From Lachnospiraceae bacterium (GTDB lineage Bacteria; Bacillota; Clostridia; Lachnospirales; Lachnospiraceae), in the NCBI GenBank assembly GCA_022767285.1, contig JALENY010000027.1, positions 1 through 64,000 of the forward strand: 64,000 nucleotides of DNA, given 5' to 3'. Shown one piece after another: positions 8,043 through 16,224 of this stretch (its first letter is position 1; the number at the start of each line of letters is the position of its first letter). The notes beneath the pieces are model-generated. The model was not told the DNA's origin and did no database searches. It saw only the letters and a program-made list of their open reading frames with translations. The translations under genes and the position numbers were made by a program.

Positions 8043-9548
8043 ATGCAGGGATTTACAATCATTGATTTAGTTATCTTGGTTGTGTATCTGGCAGCAGTAT
8101 TGTTTGCCGGCCTTCATTTCGCAAAGAAAGATATGAAGGGAAAAGAATATTTTAAGGGAGACGGAACAGTACCGTGGTGGGTAACATCCGTATCCATATT
8201 TGCAACTTTATTAAGTCCGATTTCATTTTTGTCACTGGCAGGAAACTCCTACGCAGGAACCTGGATCATGTGGTTTGCACAGCTTGGTATGCTGTTGGCG
8301 ATTCCGCTTACGATTAAGTTCTTCCTGCCGATTTACAGTAAGCTGGATATTGATACAGCCTATCATTATCTGGAACTGAGATTCGGAAGCAAAGGACTTC
8401 GTGTGCTGGGTGCAGTGATGTTCATTATTTATCAGGTAGGACGTATGTCTATCATCATGTATCTGCCTTGTATGGTATTGGGAAGTTTGACTGGAATCAA
8501 TGTAAATGTGCTCATTATCATTATGGGTGTGATCGCAATTATTTACTCTTACACAGGGGGATTGAAATCCGTACTTTGGACAGATTTTATCCAGGGCTCC
8601 GTACTGCTGATCGGTGTTACCTTCGCTTTGGTATTCCTTCTGTCACACCTTGACGGAGGAATCGGCGCAATCTTCACAGCATTTGCAGCAGAACACAAGT
8701 TCCTGGCAGTTGATCAGCCAATCTTTGATGCTAATATCTTCAGAGACAGCGTATTTATCATGATTGTAGGTGCAGGATTTAACACCATGGGCTCTTATGT
8801 ATCCAGTCAGGATATTGTACAGCGTTTTACTACAACTACCGACTCGAAGAAGCTGAATAAGATGATGCTGACCAATGGTGCACTTTCTATCTTTATCGCT
8901 ACCGTATTCTATCTGATTGGTACAGGTCTCTATGTATTCTATCAGCAGAATGCATTGCCGCCGGCAGCAGCACAGGATCAGATTTTTGCATCTTACATTG
9001 CATTTGAGCTTCCGGTAGGTATTACAGGACTTCTTCTGGCAGCAATTTATGCAGCATCACAGTCCACATTGTCTACAGGTCTCAATTCTGTAGCTGCAAG
9101 CTGGACACTGGATATTCAGGCACGTCTGACCAAGAAAGAGTTAAGCTTTGAGAAACAGACAAAGATTGGACAGTATGTATCCCTGGTCGTGGGTATTTTT
9201 TCCATAGTTGTATCAATGGTACTTGCAAACGGCGGAATAAAATCGGCATACGAGTGGTTCAACGGATTTATGGGACTGGTGCTTGGTATCCTGATCGGAA
9301 CATTTATCCTTGGAGCATTTACAAAGGTGGCAAATACATTCGGTACTACACTGGCATTTATTGCAGCATCAGCGGTAATGATTTACGTTAAGTACGGTGT
9401 ACCGGCAGGAACTGTATCGATCTGGGCATACTCCCTGATCTCCATCGCAGTATCCCTGGCCGTAGGTATCCCGGCAAGTATGATCTGGCGAAAGGTTAAA
9501 GGAGATACATCTGTACCGGCACCAAACACAACGATCTATAAGAGTTAA
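8043..9548 (+). CDS. sodium:solute symporter, probable sialic acid transporter (SSS family)
   Basis: 501-residue inner-membrane protein with about 13 hydrophobic segments and the SSS fold. It starts with a short extracellular lead and helix IIDLVILVVYLAAVLFAG. Later segments TGGLKSVLWTDFIQG and SQDIVQRFTTT are SSS signatures around the sodium site. Context inside nanE-nanA-yhcH-nanK strongly suggests sodium-driven uptake of N-acetylneuraminate or a related form. Many Lachnospiraceae use ABC or other systems instead. Substrate is inferred from neighbours only. Confidence 0.88.
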   Translation: MQGFTIIDLVILVVYLAAVLFAGLHFAKKDMKGKEYFKGDGTVPWWVTSVSIFATLLSPISFLSLAGNSYAGTWIMWFAQLGMLLAIPLTIKFFLPIYSKLDIDTAYHYLELRFGSKGLRVLGAVMFIIYQVGRMSIIMYLPCMVLGSLTGINVNVLIIIMGVIAIIYSYTGGLKSVLWTDFIQGSVLLIGVTFALVFLLSHLDGGIGAIFTAFAAEHKFLAVDQPIFDANIFRDSVFIMIVGAGFNTMGSYVSSQDIVQRFTTTTDSKKLNKMMLTNGALSIFIATVFYLIGTGLYVFYQQNALPPAAAQDQIFASYIAFELPVGITGLLLAAIYAASQSTLSTGLNSVAASWTLDIQARLTKKELSFEKQTKIGQYVSLVVGIFSIVVSMVLANGGIKSAYEWFNGFMGLVLGILIGTFILGAFTKVANTFGTTLAFIAASAVMIYVKYGVPAGTVSIWAYSLISIAVSLAVGIPASMIWRKVKGDTSVPAPNTTIYKS

Positions 9549-9566
9549 TGTGGAGGAAAATTCTGT

Positions 9567-10019
9567 ATGATATTCGGAAATTTGAATAATCTGGATGAAT
9601 ATCCGTTCTTGGAAGAACAGGTAAAAGAATGTTTTATGTATGCAAAAGAGCATGCACTTGTAGAGCATGAGAAGGGAAGCCATGAGATTGATGGTGAGAG
9701 ACTGTTCGTAAATATTGTAGAATATGAGACCGTAAAAGCAGAAGAACGCTTTTGGGAGGCACATAGGAATTATCTGGATATTCATCTGATGCTGGATGGC
9801 ACAGAGCAGATTGACTTAAACTTTATTCAGAATATGGAACTTAAGGAGTTTGTGCCGAAGGATGATTTCCTACCGATGGATGGAGAAAAGAACTGTTCCG
9901 TAATTTTAAGGAATGGCGATTTCCTGATCTGCTATCCAAGTGACGGACACCGCACAGCAGTTGCAGTAGGGGAATCTCAGAAGATTAAAAAAGCTATTTT
10001 TAAAGTGCGTATCTCTTAA
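9567..10019 (+). CDS. YhcH/YjgK/YiaL family protein (NanQ-like)
   Basis: 150-residue cupin-like protein of the DUF386 family. Family features are YRNYLDIHLMLDGTEQID-like (here HRNYLDIHLMLDG), and metal-binding residues toward SDGHRTAV (about 131-138). In Escherichia coli the homologue NanQ helps sialic acid anomerisation. The operon position fits that role. ATG 9567 follows GAGGAAAA. Confidence 0.9.
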   Translation: MIFGNLNNLDEYPFLEEQVKECFMYAKEHALVEHEKGSHEIDGERLFVNIVEYETVKAEERFWEAHRNYLDIHLMLDGTEQIDLNFIQNMELKEFVPKDDFLPMDGEKNCSVILRNGDFLICYPSDGHRTAVAVGESQKIKKAIFKVRIS

Positions 10020-10024
10020 CGTGG

Positions 10025-10062
10025 TAAGAGGCAAAACGGAAGAGATTCCGCTTTGCCTCTTC
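10025..10062 (+). terminator. hairpin after yhcH
   Basis: AGAGGCAAAACGG pairs with CCGCTTTGCCTCT (one mismatch) around an 8-base loop. No clear T-run follows, so it may only dampen read-through into nanK. Confidence 0.5.
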
Positions 10063-10099
10063 AAGTTGTATTTTAGTAATAGGGCAGGAGAGGAAAAAT

Positions 10100-10240
10100 T
10101 TTGCGGGAAATGAGGCATTGAATCTTTTGGGATCGAAGATTGAGGAAAATATCGTATTATATTATAATGTAGGAAAGAGAACTGCACTGATGGAGACGGA
10201 TGATCTGGAGCGTGCAGGACGATTCCTCGCCAGATTGTAG
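10100..10240 (+). pseudogene. possible gene remnant before nanK (unrecognised)
   Basis: One frame without an obvious start reads FAGNEALNLLGSKIEEN then IVLYYNVGKRTAL and DDLERAGRFLARL, ending in a stop at about 10238. The composition looks like the amphipathic C-terminal end of a real protein rather than spacer. I do not recognise the family. It could be the tail of a gene deleted from the operon. Confidence 0.3.
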
Positions 10241-10258
10241 GAGGCAGAGCAGTAGGTG

Positions 10259-11149
10259 ATGAAAAAATACGTTAGTATAGACATAGGTGGAACAGCGATA
10301 AAGTATGGGTTACTATCTGAGAAAGGCGAGATCATAAAACGCGGGCAGAGAAAAACGGAAAGCTACAAGGGCGGCCCGTCAATTCTCAAAAAAGCAGTGG
10401 AAATCACGGAACATTTTTTCAAGACAGAAGAAATCAGTGGAATCTGTATATCGACAGCCGGAATGGTCGATACCGGAAAAGGTGAAATCTTTCATGCAGC
10501 TCCCCTGATTCCGAATTACACGGGTATCAATTTCAAAAAGACACTGGAAGATAAGTTTCAGGTTCCCTGTGAGGTGGAAAATGATGTGAACTGTGCCGGG
10601 CTTGCTGAATATGTGTCGGGAGCGGCGATGGGCAGCAAGGCATCGTTGATGCTGACCATTGGAACCGGTATCGGGGGCAGCCTGATTCTGGACGGAAAGG
10701 TATTCCACGGATTCAGCGGCAGCGCTTGTGAGGTGGGATATATGCATATGTTGGGAAGTGATTTCCAGACGCTGGGAGCGGCAAGTATTCTCACGAGAAA
10801 GGTATCAGAGTGGAAGAATGAACAGGCTGAGATATGGAACGGCTATCACATTTTCGAGGAAGCAAAAAAGGGAGACGAACTCTGTATTCGGGCCATTGAC
10901 GAGATGTGTGATGTTCTGGGGCTTGGAATTGCTAATATCTGTTATGTGATCAATCCTGAGGTAGTGGTACTTGGTGGCGGTATTATGGCACAGGAGGAGT
11001 ACCTGAAGAAGCGTATTGAGAGCGCGATGCACAAATACCTGATTCCGAGCATTGCTTCCAATACCAGAATTGCATTTGCAAAGCACAGAAATGATGCGGG
11101 GATGCTGGGAGCCTTCTACCATTTTTTTCAGTGCCGTGCAATTCGGTAA
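10259..11149 (+). CDS. nanK: ROK family kinase, probable N-acetylmannosamine kinase
   Basis: About 296 residues. The N-terminal ATP phosphate loop is DIGGTAIKYG, and the sugar site contains END-V-NCAGLAEYVSG and TIGTGIGGS. It is predicted to phosphorylate ManNAc for NanE. The CxCGxxGC zinc cluster of classical NanK/ROK proteins is absent: after CEVGYMHM the chain goes directly to LGSDFQTLGAASIL. This zinc-less type occurs among Firmicutes ROK kinases. The start is ATG 10259 or GTG 10256, both downstream of GGAGG at 10240-10244. Confidence 0.87.
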   Translation: MKKYVSIDIGGTAIKYGLLSEKGEIIKRGQRKTESYKGGPSILKKAVEITEHFFKTEEISGICISTAGMVDTGKGEIFHAAPLIPNYTGINFKKTLEDKFQVPCEVENDVNCAGLAEYVSGAAMGSKASLMLTIGTGIGGSLILDGKVFHGFSGSACEVGYMHMLGSDFQTLGAASILTRKVSEWKNEQAEIWNGYHIFEEAKKGDELCIRAIDEMCDVLGLGIANICYVINPEVVVLGGGIMAQEEYLKKRIESAMHKYLIPSIASNTRIAFAKHRNDAGMLGAFYHFFQCRAIR

Positions 11150-11189
11150 TGCTGCATACAGGATGTCAAAAGATAAGGAATGGTGAAGC

Positions 11190-12011
11190 ATGGAGTATTA
11201 TGTTAAATCGGTAGTACCGATGATAGAATCAAATTACGACAATTTCACAACGGTGGAAAAGAACATTGCTGATTTTTTTATACGGAACCGGAAAAAGGTT
11301 GATTTCTCTGCAAAGGCGATTGCGGAGCGGCTCTATGTATCGGAAGCGTCATTGTCCCGGTTCGCGAAGAAATGCGGGTACAGAGGATACAGGGAATTTG
11401 TTTACCAGTACGAAGAGACCTTTGTTGAAAAAGAGGAATCTATGACCGATAACACAAGAATGATCCTGAATTCATATCAGGAGCTGCTGAATAAGACATA
11501 CAGCCTGATGGATGAAGCACAGATCGCCAGAATCAGCCGGTATCTGAACCAGGCGGAGCGGGTCTTCGTATGTGGAAGGGGAAGTTCAGGCTTTGCGGCA
11601 GAGGAGATGGAGCACCGGTTCATGAGAATCGGTGTGGATATTGATTCTATTCAGGATTCGGACCTGATGAGAATGCAGGCGGTATTCCAGGATAAGAGGA
11701 GTTTGGTGTTTGGAATCAGTGTCAGCGGTGAAGCGGAAGCGGTACTGTATCTGCTGAGAGAGGCAAACAAAAGAGGAGCAAAGACGGTGCTCCTGACAGC
11801 AAAGAACAGAGGGATTTTTGACAGTTTCTGTGATGAGGTGGTGCTTTTCCCATCGCTAAAACATCTGAATCACGGAAATGTTATCTCCCCCCAGTTTCCG
11901 ATTCTGGTTATGATCGATATTATCTATTCTAACTATGTCGAGCAGGATAAATTTGCGAGAGAGGTACTCCATGACAATACATTGCGTGCATTGGAAAAAG
12001 GGCAGAACTGA
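11190..12011 (+). CDS. RpiR/MurR family regulator of the nan operon
   Basis: 273 residues. The N-terminal HTH_6 domain (about 1-77) has AKAIAERLYVSEASLSRFAKKCGY. The C-terminal SIS domain (about 115-245) has the sugar-phosphate motif GRGSSGFAAEEM and FGISVSGEAEAV. RpiR proteins in nan loci sense ManNAc-6-P or GlcNAc-6-P. It is the last gene of the operon, 40 bp after nanK, so it is probably autoregulated through the promoter before nanE. Confidence 0.9.
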   Translation: MEYYVKSVVPMIESNYDNFTTVEKNIADFFIRNRKKVDFSAKAIAERLYVSEASLSRFAKKCGYRGYREFVYQYEETFVEKEESMTDNTRMILNSYQELLNKTYSLMDEAQIARISRYLNQAERVFVCGRGSSGFAAEEMEHRFMRIGVDIDSIQDSDLMRMQAVFQDKRSLVFGISVSGEAEAVLYLLREANKRGAKTVLLTAKNRGIFDSFCDEVVLFPSLKHLNHGNVISPQFPILVMIDIIYSNYVEQDKFAREVLHDNTLRALEKGQN

Positions 12012-12046
12012 GTCCATAGTTCAGAGTGATGTGACCCTTCCGGTAG

Positions 12047-12085
12047 AAGAACTGTTGATGCGTAAAAGCATTGGCAGTTCTTTTT
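12047..12085 (+). terminator. Rho-independent terminator of the nan operon
   Basis: AAGAACTG pairs with CAGTTCTT and inner GATGC with GCAT, followed by TTTTT. Confidence 0.8.
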
Positions 12086-12147
12086 GCTGATACAACATTT
12101 CAATTTATGGCAGCAATTTCATTTTACGAGCAATTTCATTTTAGCTC

Positions 12148-12178
12148 TTGACACTCACGGTGCGTCATAGTTTAAAGT
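12148..12178 (+). promoter_or_regulatory. MerR-type promoter with 19-bp spacer
   Basis: TTGACA 12148-12153 and TAAAGT 12173-12178 are 19 bp apart, the overlong spacer typical of MerR-activated promoters. The spacer holds the dyad CTCACG/CGTCATAG of the TipA/BltR/Mta type. It implies autoactivation of the following gene. Confidence 0.75.
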
Positions 12179-12207
12179 AGTCTTATCAGGAACAGGAGGA
12201 AGCAGCT

Positions 12208-13059
12208 ATGAGAACAGTAAAGGAAATATCAGATTTAACAGGTATCAGCGTGCGCACGCTTCACTATTACGACGAAATCGGACTCCTTAAGCCGACGGCA
12301 AAAAGTGATGCGGGATATCGGCTTTATGACGATAAAGCTCTGGAAACATTACAGCAGATATTGTTTTTCCGTGAATTTGATATTCCTCTGAAAGAAATAA
12401 AAGCTGTCATTGAGAATCCGGTTCTTGAGAGAAACCAGATCTTGCAAATGCAAAAGAAAATGCTGACAGCAAAAAAAGAACGTCTTGAACGTCTGATCGT
12501 CAGTATTGATCGTATCCTGAAAGGAGACAATAATATGAATTTTGAGGTATTCAGTAAAACTGAGTTGGAAGATATGTATAATTCGATGGCCGCAAACATG
12601 AGCGATGAGCAAAAAGCTGTTTTTATTGAACACTATGGGAGCATGGATGAATGGAAAAAAAGCTTTCTTGAAAATGCTTCCAGTGAAGCGGTACAGAAGA
12701 ATTTTCAGAAAGTCGTGGAATGGTACGGAAGCAAAGAGAAGGCATTGGAAGCGTCCAAGAATCCCGGTAATTCGGAATTGGTCCCGGCTTATCAAAAACG
12801 ATTAGGAATAATAGTACAGAAACTTGCAGAGAAAAAAGGATATGATGTGACTTCATTTGAAGTTAAGGAGCTGATTGGCGAGTATGATTTTGTATCAAAG
12901 CAATTGTACCAGATGGAGGATGTTTCGGCTTTGATGCGGGAGCTTGCGGAAGCTTATCAAAATAATAAGGAAATTCAAAAAGTACAGGATTCTGTATACG
13001 GAGAAGGGGTTACAGAATTTATCGGAAGGGCAATCGCCGCATTCTATACGGACAGATGA
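12208..13059 (+). CDS. MerR family activator with TipAS drug-binding domain
   Basis: 283 residues. MerR winged helix at the N-terminus (VKEISDLTGISVRTLHYYDEIGLLKP, residues about 4-30), a long dimerisation helix to about residue 110, then a TipAS antibiotic-recognition domain. TipAL/Mta proteins bind drugs such as thiopeptides and activate pump genes. No target gene follows directly, so it may act on itself and in trans. GGAGGAAG precedes ATG 12208. Confidence 0.9.
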   Translation: MRTVKEISDLTGISVRTLHYYDEIGLLKPTAKSDAGYRLYDDKALETLQQILFFREFDIPLKEIKAVIENPVLERNQILQMQKKMLTAKKERLERLIVSIDRILKGDNNMNFEVFSKTELEDMYNSMAANMSDEQKAVFIEHYGSMDEWKKSFLENASSEAVQKNFQKVVEWYGSKEKALEASKNPGNSELVPAYQKRLGIIVQKLAEKKGYDVTSFEVKELIGEYDFVSKQLYQMEDVSALMRELAEAYQNNKEIQKVQDSVYGEGVTEFIGRAIAAFYTDR

Positions 13060-13215
13060 GCGTGAAAAAATGCTTTTGTAAAACAGATTATTACAAATGA
13101 GAAGAAGCTGACACACAAGAAGAAACTCGTGTTTGCCATTTTTTTAACTCATTTCATGCAAATAATAGGCCGTAAAGAACAAATGAAAGGAATGTGTATT
13201 TTGTGAAATCAGGCC

Positions 13216-13245
13216 GAAAAGAAGGACTATTGTGTCCTTCTTTTC
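13216..13245 (-). terminator. hairpin at the end of the PanE-like gene
   Basis: Perfect 12-bp inverted repeat GAAAAGAAGGAC / GTCCTTCTTTTC with a 6-base loop. It overlaps the last codons of the minus-strand gene. Confidence 0.5.
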
Positions 13246-14156
13246 AGCTCCTGATACATTCTTCTTGTCACAGGTACGGCAACCCCCAGTTTCTCGGCTT
13301 CCCGCACGAGATAACCGCTGAACACCTCCAGCTCTGACGGCTTTCCGGCAGAAATATCCCTTTGGAGTGAACTGGTGAAATTATCTGCGTATTCGTAATA
13401 AAATCTGTGAATGATCGTGTCAATGTCATCCGGAAGAATATTGATATGCTTGGATCGGGCCACCTGGTAAGCTTCGTATACCAGATCCTCATATTCTTTT
13501 GCCTTTATAGGATCACTTCGAATCTGCCCAATGTTATTGTCGTAACATGCGGTGGTTACGTTATAGGCACAGTTCAAAATATATTTTCTCCAGATAGCCT
13601 GTTCGATATCTGAGGTTGTTTCATGGTCAATATTTGCGGCAGACAGGATTTCTGATACGTCGTTTACGATCTCCTGTTGGGCGGAATCTGCATTTGGAAT
13701 ACCGATGTACAATTTGGCAAGAGATCCCTGCTGCGAAACAGAATCATCCGCATTTGCAAAGGCAATGATGTAGATCAGTGAATCAACAACGGTGCCTTTC
13801 TTCAGGGTGTTTCGTATCCGGTCTCCGGGGTCGGTACCATTCATCACAGGAATAATAACCGTATGATCGGTGACCGCATGCTCCATGCTGCGGCACACTT
13901 CTTCAAGAGAGTAATTTTTTACACAAACAAAAATAAAATCCTGTTCACCGATATCTTCGCAGGGCATGACAAGTTCTGGCTTTATAACGATTTCTCCGTG
14001 ATAATCGCTGTGGAGTACCAGCCCATGTTCTCTAAGGGATTCCAGACGTTTTCCTCTGGCGGCCAGAGTGAGGTGCGGAAATGCTCTTCCAAGCATTCCT
14101 GCCATATAACCGCCTACGCCGCCGATGCCGACAACGGCAATTTTCCTATTATTCAA
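13227..14156 (-). CDS. ketopantoate reductase family protein (ApbA/PanE)
   Basis: About 310 residues. The N-terminal Rossmann fold starts KIAVVGIGGVGGYMAGML. The family lysine/asparagine region is IWRKYILNCAYN, and the C-terminal helical domain contains FTSSLQRDISAGKPSELE, a PanE signature. PanE makes pantoate with NADPH, but many clostridial paralogues act on other 2-oxo acids, and no panB or panC is nearby. The likely start is TTG at 14156, since GGGGGG lies 7 bases upstream; an in-frame ATG at 14174 is an alternative. Confidence 0.85.
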   Translation of the reverse strand: MNNRKIAVVGIGGVGGYMAGMLGRAFPHLTLAARGKRLESLREHGLVLHSDYHGEIVIKPELVMPCEDIGEQDFIFVCVKNYSLEEVCRSMEHAVTDHTVIIPVMNGTDPGDRIRNTLKKGTVVDSLIYIIAFANADDSVSQQGSLAKLYIGIPNADSAQQEIVNDVSEILSAANIDHETTSDIEQAIWRKYILNCAYNVTTACYDNNIGQIRSDPIKAKEYEDLVYEAYQVARSKHINILPDDIDTIIHRFYYEYADNFTSSLQRDISAGKPSELEVFSGYLVREAEKLGVAVPVTRRMYQELKRRTQ

Positions 14157-14278
14157 TTTTATTCCCCCCGTCATCCAAGTGTTTCTTTGCATAATGTTAT
14201 ACACAGAATAAATTGTAAGTAGACTATTTTTAATAGTATAGCATAACAGAAACGGCAGAGCTATATTTTTTCATTTAT

Positions 14279-14398
14279 AACCGCCATCAGCTTGCCGATT
14301 GTTTATCTGTGGATCGAAATGCTGTGTTCAATGAACTGTGTAAAATGAGGAATGAGGGGATATTGATGTTTGACAGGAATCATTTCGTGTTAAAATAA
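14279..14398 (+). pseudogene. C-terminal HTH remnant of a Crp/Fnr family regulator
   Basis: Reading from about 14279, QLADCLSVDRNAVFNEL followed by CKMRNEGILMFDRNHFVLK and a stop at 14398 matches the DNA-recognition helix and wing of clostridial Crp/Fnr proteins (usual form LADYLSVDRSALSREL). About 180 residues of sensor domain are missing and no start or ribosome site is present. The sequence on either side is very AT-rich. Confidence 0.65.
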
Positions 14399-14511
14399 AA
14401 ACCAAAAAAATCGCAAAAAAAATCTTTATAAATATTGAAATTTAAAGAATAAATATTTATAATAAAAAATATAATCTTTGAAACAAAAATATTAAGAAAA
14501 GGAGGGATACA

Positions 14512-15540
14512 ATGAACAAGGTAATTTGCATGGATGCTGCGGCAAGAATGCCCCAAAATCAGACGGTGGAAGACAGAACGCTGAGTATAGCGGAGGCTCG
14601 TGCCAAAATCGCTGCGACGATCGGAGCCCTGCCTGAGGAAATCTATTTTACGGCAGACAGCGCGGAAGCAAATGCACTTGCAGTGAAAGCCGCTGCATCT
14701 GTATCCGGTCAGGAACATCCTCATATCATTGCCACAACAATGGAGAATCAGGCCACTCTGGATATGTGCGCGCAGTTGGAGCGTGAAGGTGCAGAGGTTA
14801 CATATCTGAATCCGATCACTTCAGGCCGTGTGGAAGTTGCGATGATTGAGAATGAACTAAAACCGAACACCTGCCTGATTACGGTGACAGCTGCAAACAG
14901 CGAAACAGGAACTTCGGAGCCATTTACCGGAATCGGTACTCTGACAAGTTCTCGCGGTATTTTATTCCATACGGATGCATCTTATGGTTATGGAAGGATG
15001 CCGATCAATGTTGACCGGAGCCACATTGATATGCTCAGTGCTTCTGCTTCCTGTTTTGGCGGTCCGGCAGAAGCGGGCTTTTTGTATGTGCGCAAGAGCA
15101 CAGGCGCAGGAAAGTATGTAGATGAGAATATTGTGGACGAAGCGAAGATCAGCAGAATGGCTCTGGTTGCTGCAAGTGTGGCATCGGATGTCTCTGCGTA
15201 TATGGAAAAAGTGCGCGCAGTCAGAAATCATCTGAGCGAGCGCATTTTTGCAGAGATTGAAGACGTTGAACTGATTGGACACAAGGATCATCATCTTGTA
15301 AATCATCTCAGCATTCGGATCAAAAATGTATCGGCAGCAATTGTACAGAAAGAATTGGCTAACAGCGGAATTCTGGTAGGCATCGGTACAGGATCACGTA
15401 TTCTGAGTGTGATCGGACGGACACCTGCGGAAGCAGCAGAAACAGTAAGATTTTCAATCACTGCAGCTGTAACAGTGGAAGATGTTGACGGAGCGGTTGA
15501 TCAGCTGAAAAAAATTGTAACAGGGCAAAGAGTAATTTAA
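14512..15540 (+). CDS. cysteine desulfurase-like (class V aminotransferase) pseudoenzyme
   Basis: 342 residues align end to end with NifS/IscS but lack the catalytic parts. The PLP lysine (IscS SGHKIYGPKG) is SASCFGGPAE, so K is C181. The stacking His is N79 (MENQATL for TEHKAVL). The PLP-binding Gln is Y158, the phosphate-binding Thr is Ala in DSAEAN, and the active-site Cys loop reads VGIGTGSR without Cys. D155 is kept. About 35 residues are also missing after DAAARMP. Fold residues remain well conserved, so this is not random decay. AAAGGAGGG precedes ATG 14512, and a VOC protein follows by 32 bp. A binding or scaffold role is possible. Confidence 0.8.
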   Translation: MNKVICMDAAARMPQNQTVEDRTLSIAEARAKIAATIGALPEEIYFTADSAEANALAVKAAASVSGQEHPHIIATTMENQATLDMCAQLEREGAEVTYLNPITSGRVEVAMIENELKPNTCLITVTAANSETGTSEPFTGIGTLTSSRGILFHTDASYGYGRMPINVDRSHIDMLSASASCFGGPAEAGFLYVRKSTGAGKYVDENIVDEAKISRMALVAASVASDVSAYMEKVRAVRNHLSERIFAEIEDVELIGHKDHHLVNHLSIRIKNVSAAIVQKELANSGILVGIGTGSRILSVIGRTPAEAAETVRFSITAAVTVEDVDGAVDQLKKIVTGQRVI

Positions 15541-15572
15541 TTTAAAAACTAAAAAGCAGGAGAATTTATAAT

Positions 15573-15968
15573 ATGTTTAATTTACCTATGGATCATATCG
15601 GACTTCATTGTTCAGACGTTGAATTGAACGCAAAATGGTATCAGGAAAATCTGGGCTTCACCGTTGCTGGTAAGTTCCCGGGAAAAGGCGGACGTAATGT
15701 GTATTTCCTCGAAAATCCTTCTGATGGCAAGATGTATGAAATCTCTCAGAGAGATCAGCTTCCGGGCGGGGCAACTACAAGAGTTGACCATATCGCATAT
15801 CGGTCTGAGAATTTAGATGCAGATTTTACATATTGTCAGCAACATGGATATAAGATTGTATCCAACGGCATCGAAGTAAGCCCGAACTTCTGGGAAAAAG
15901 GTATCAGAGGCTTTAAGATTGAGAGTGCATGCGGCGAAGTGATTGAAATTTGCCAGAAGATATCATAA
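15573..15968 (+). CDS. VOC superfamily (glyoxalase/dioxygenase-fold) protein
   Basis: 131 residues with paired beta-alpha-beta-beta-beta modules. HIGLHCSDVELNAKWYQENLGF is the first, and the second contains VDHIAYRSENLDADFTY. The ends GKMYEISQ and GEVIEICQ carry the metal-ligand glutamates expected for this fold. Substrate unknown. It is probably cotranscribed with the desulfurase-like gene, and a strong terminator follows, making a two-gene unit. Confidence 0.85.
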   Translation: MFNLPMDHIGLHCSDVELNAKWYQENLGFTVAGKFPGKGGRNVYFLENPSDGKMYEISQRDQLPGGATTRVDHIAYRSENLDADFTYCQQHGYKIVSNGIEVSPNFWEKGIRGFKIESACGEVIEICQKIS

Positions 15969-16006
15969 AAAGCAGTTGTATTAAAATAAAGCATAAATAT
16001 TGAATG

Positions 16007-16046
16007 AGAAGAGACAGCATCGGAAATGGTGCTGTCTCTTCTTATT
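16007..16046 (+). terminator. Rho-independent terminator
   Basis: Thirteen-pair stem AGAAGAGACAGCA / TGCTGTCTCTTCT with a 10-base loop and a TTATT tail. Confidence 0.8.
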
Positions 16047-16224
16047 CGCATACAAGACGATTGTGAGAGCAGATCCGAAGATAAACGGATGGATAACAAT
16101 ATCTGCTATTCAACCTTTAAATATCTGATAATGCGAAAAAAGATGTTTATATAGTAAAAAATGTTATATAATAATGGCAGTTACTCAAAACGGAAAGGTT
16201 TGAGAAATAAAGGAGGAAAGCCAT

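Noticed and set aside
13856..14222. Long plus-strand open frame opposite the PanE-like gene
   Set aside because: It is antisense to a well-supported gene, with no ribosome site or recognisable protein.
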